Of a stretch of DNA of 36,378 nucleotides, positions 36,013-36,378 are shown piece after piece. The first letter of the stretch is position 1, and each line of letters starts with the position of its first letter. The notes beneath the pieces were generated by a model. That model did not search any database and was not told where the DNA came from. It saw nothing but the letters and a program-made list of their open reading frames with translations. The stretch is from Treponema sp. (lineage in GTDB: Bacteria; Spirochaetota; Spirochaetia; Treponematales; Treponemataceae): NCBI GenBank assembly GCA_017470085.1, contig JAFUFE010000075.1, forward strand, positions 1 to 36,378, given 5' to 3'. Position numbers and translations under genes: made by a program.

Positions 36013-36378
36013 ATGCCACTGATGACCGATTCATTAAAAAAACAGATCCAAGAGAAGCAGGGGCAAGAAGGATTTATCAAGGTTACGGACGGTCCAATTT
36101 CGGGATTGACAGCAGCGCAAAAGGCGGTGCTCAACCGGAAAGGCAATGAGCTTTTTAATCAGGGGAATATTGCCGGAGCGCAAAAAATTTTTCGGGCAAC
36201 CGGCTATTCGGACGGCCTTTCGCGGATTGGAGATTTCTATCGAGGAAAAAACTGTCCGCTCGATGCGTTGAAGGAATACTATCTTGCACACAACAGGGCG
36301 AAGGCAGAGGCAATCTATGAATCGCTGGCAAAAGCGGTGCAGCACAGGCTGCATAACGACGAATCGTGTAACGGATAA
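36013..36378 (+). CDS. Small soluble helical protein of unknown function
   Basis: This gene encodes 121 residues from ATG 36013 (or 118 from ATG 36022; GCAGGG at 36005-36010 fits neither perfectly). It starts MPLMTDSLKKQIQEKQGQEG and is rich in helix, with a TPR-like middle: LNRKGNELFNQGNIAGAQKI, FRATGYSDGLSRIGDFYRGK, PLDALKEYYLAHNRAKAEAI. The A-x-x-I-F and D-A-L-K-E-Y patterns suggest two or three degenerate TPR-type helix pairs, thus protein binding. The product ends at the last base of the window (TAA). It has its own probable promoter, so it is not part of the rsmD unit. Family not recognised; style suggests a conserved treponemal protein. Confidence 0.7.
   Translation: MPLMTDSLKKQIQEKQGQEGFIKVTDGPISGLTAAQKAVLNRKGNELFNQGNIAGAQKIFRATGYSDGLSRIGDFYRGKNCPLDALKEYYLAHNRAKAEAIYESLAKAVQHRLHNDESCNG

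Noticed and set aside
15994-36378. tRNA or rRNA genes
   Set aside because: I looked for cloverleaf-like and GGTTCRAATCC-like strings by eye in the intergenic spaces and saw none; a covariance-model scan would be needed to be certain.

Overview
The window joins two kinds of DNA. Positions 1 to about 15,985 are the left-to-middle part of a temperate contractile-tailed (myovirus-like) prophage, nearly all read from the minus strand. Positions about 15,990 to 36,378 are bacterial chromosome. The chromosomal genes point to a spirochaete, most likely a Treponema of fairly high G+C. The clues are a ThiI without a rhodanese domain, a DUF2225 protein, a 29-residue COX24-type ribosomal mini-protein beside a short RpoZ, a diadenylate cyclase/YbbR pair, and lipoproteins with relaxed lipoboxes. 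The genus is inferred from gene content and style, not from a database match.

Prophage, in transcription order (right to left). First comes a DDE transposase of the ISNCY/IS1202 type at the extreme end, then a 526-bp AT-rich gene-free stretch with repeated GGTAA boxes. Next are a small-terminase-like protein, a DNA adenine/cytosine-N4 methyltransferase broken by a run of 14 G, a gpW-like connector and a lambda-type portal. These are followed by three accessory proteins (one collagen-like) and a plus-strand regulatory island with its own operator-overlapped promoter. A lysis cassette follows (XhlA-like protein, holin-like proteins, overlapping i-spanin and o-spanin, CHAP endolysin). Then come the ClpP-type head protease with a nested scaffold start, decoration protein, major capsid protein, three small connector or hypothetical genes, tail sheath, tail tube, a tail-assembly chaperone with a textbook U_UUU_UUA -1 frameshift, and the start of the tape-measure gene, cut by the window edge. 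No large terminase, repressor, MuA or MuB was found here. Two short repeated sequences punctuate the phage. One is a 20-bp palindrome (three copies, two of them terminator-like). The other is a 13-bp box, GGTATAGCGAGTT, 26-28 nt before three start codons, probably the phage promoter signal.

Chromosome. An exported protein of unknown role reads toward the prophage. thiI converges with a GT28 diacylglycerol glycosyltransferase. CPBP protease, family-4 uracil-DNA glycosylase and priA follow on the plus strand. A tight minus-strand operon, dxs-folP-cdaA-ybbR-acpS-DUF2225-truA, joins isoprenoid, folate, c-di-AMP, lipid-carrier and tRNA-modification functions with mostly overlapping or closely spaced genes. 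Upstream are the ribosomal mini-protein and rpoZ, each with a good sigma-70-like promoter. On the plus strand lie a lipoprotein, thrC, an ankyrin-repeat exported protein, rsmD and a small conserved-looking protein that ends at the last base.

Most notable: the phase-variable-looking phage methyltransferase, the use of an IS-type transposase in place of an integrase, the two phage-wide repeat elements, and a chromosomal pattern in which -10 boxes sit only 6-8 nt before start codons of several genes that lack a Shine-Dalgarno sequence, which predicts leaderless mRNAs.
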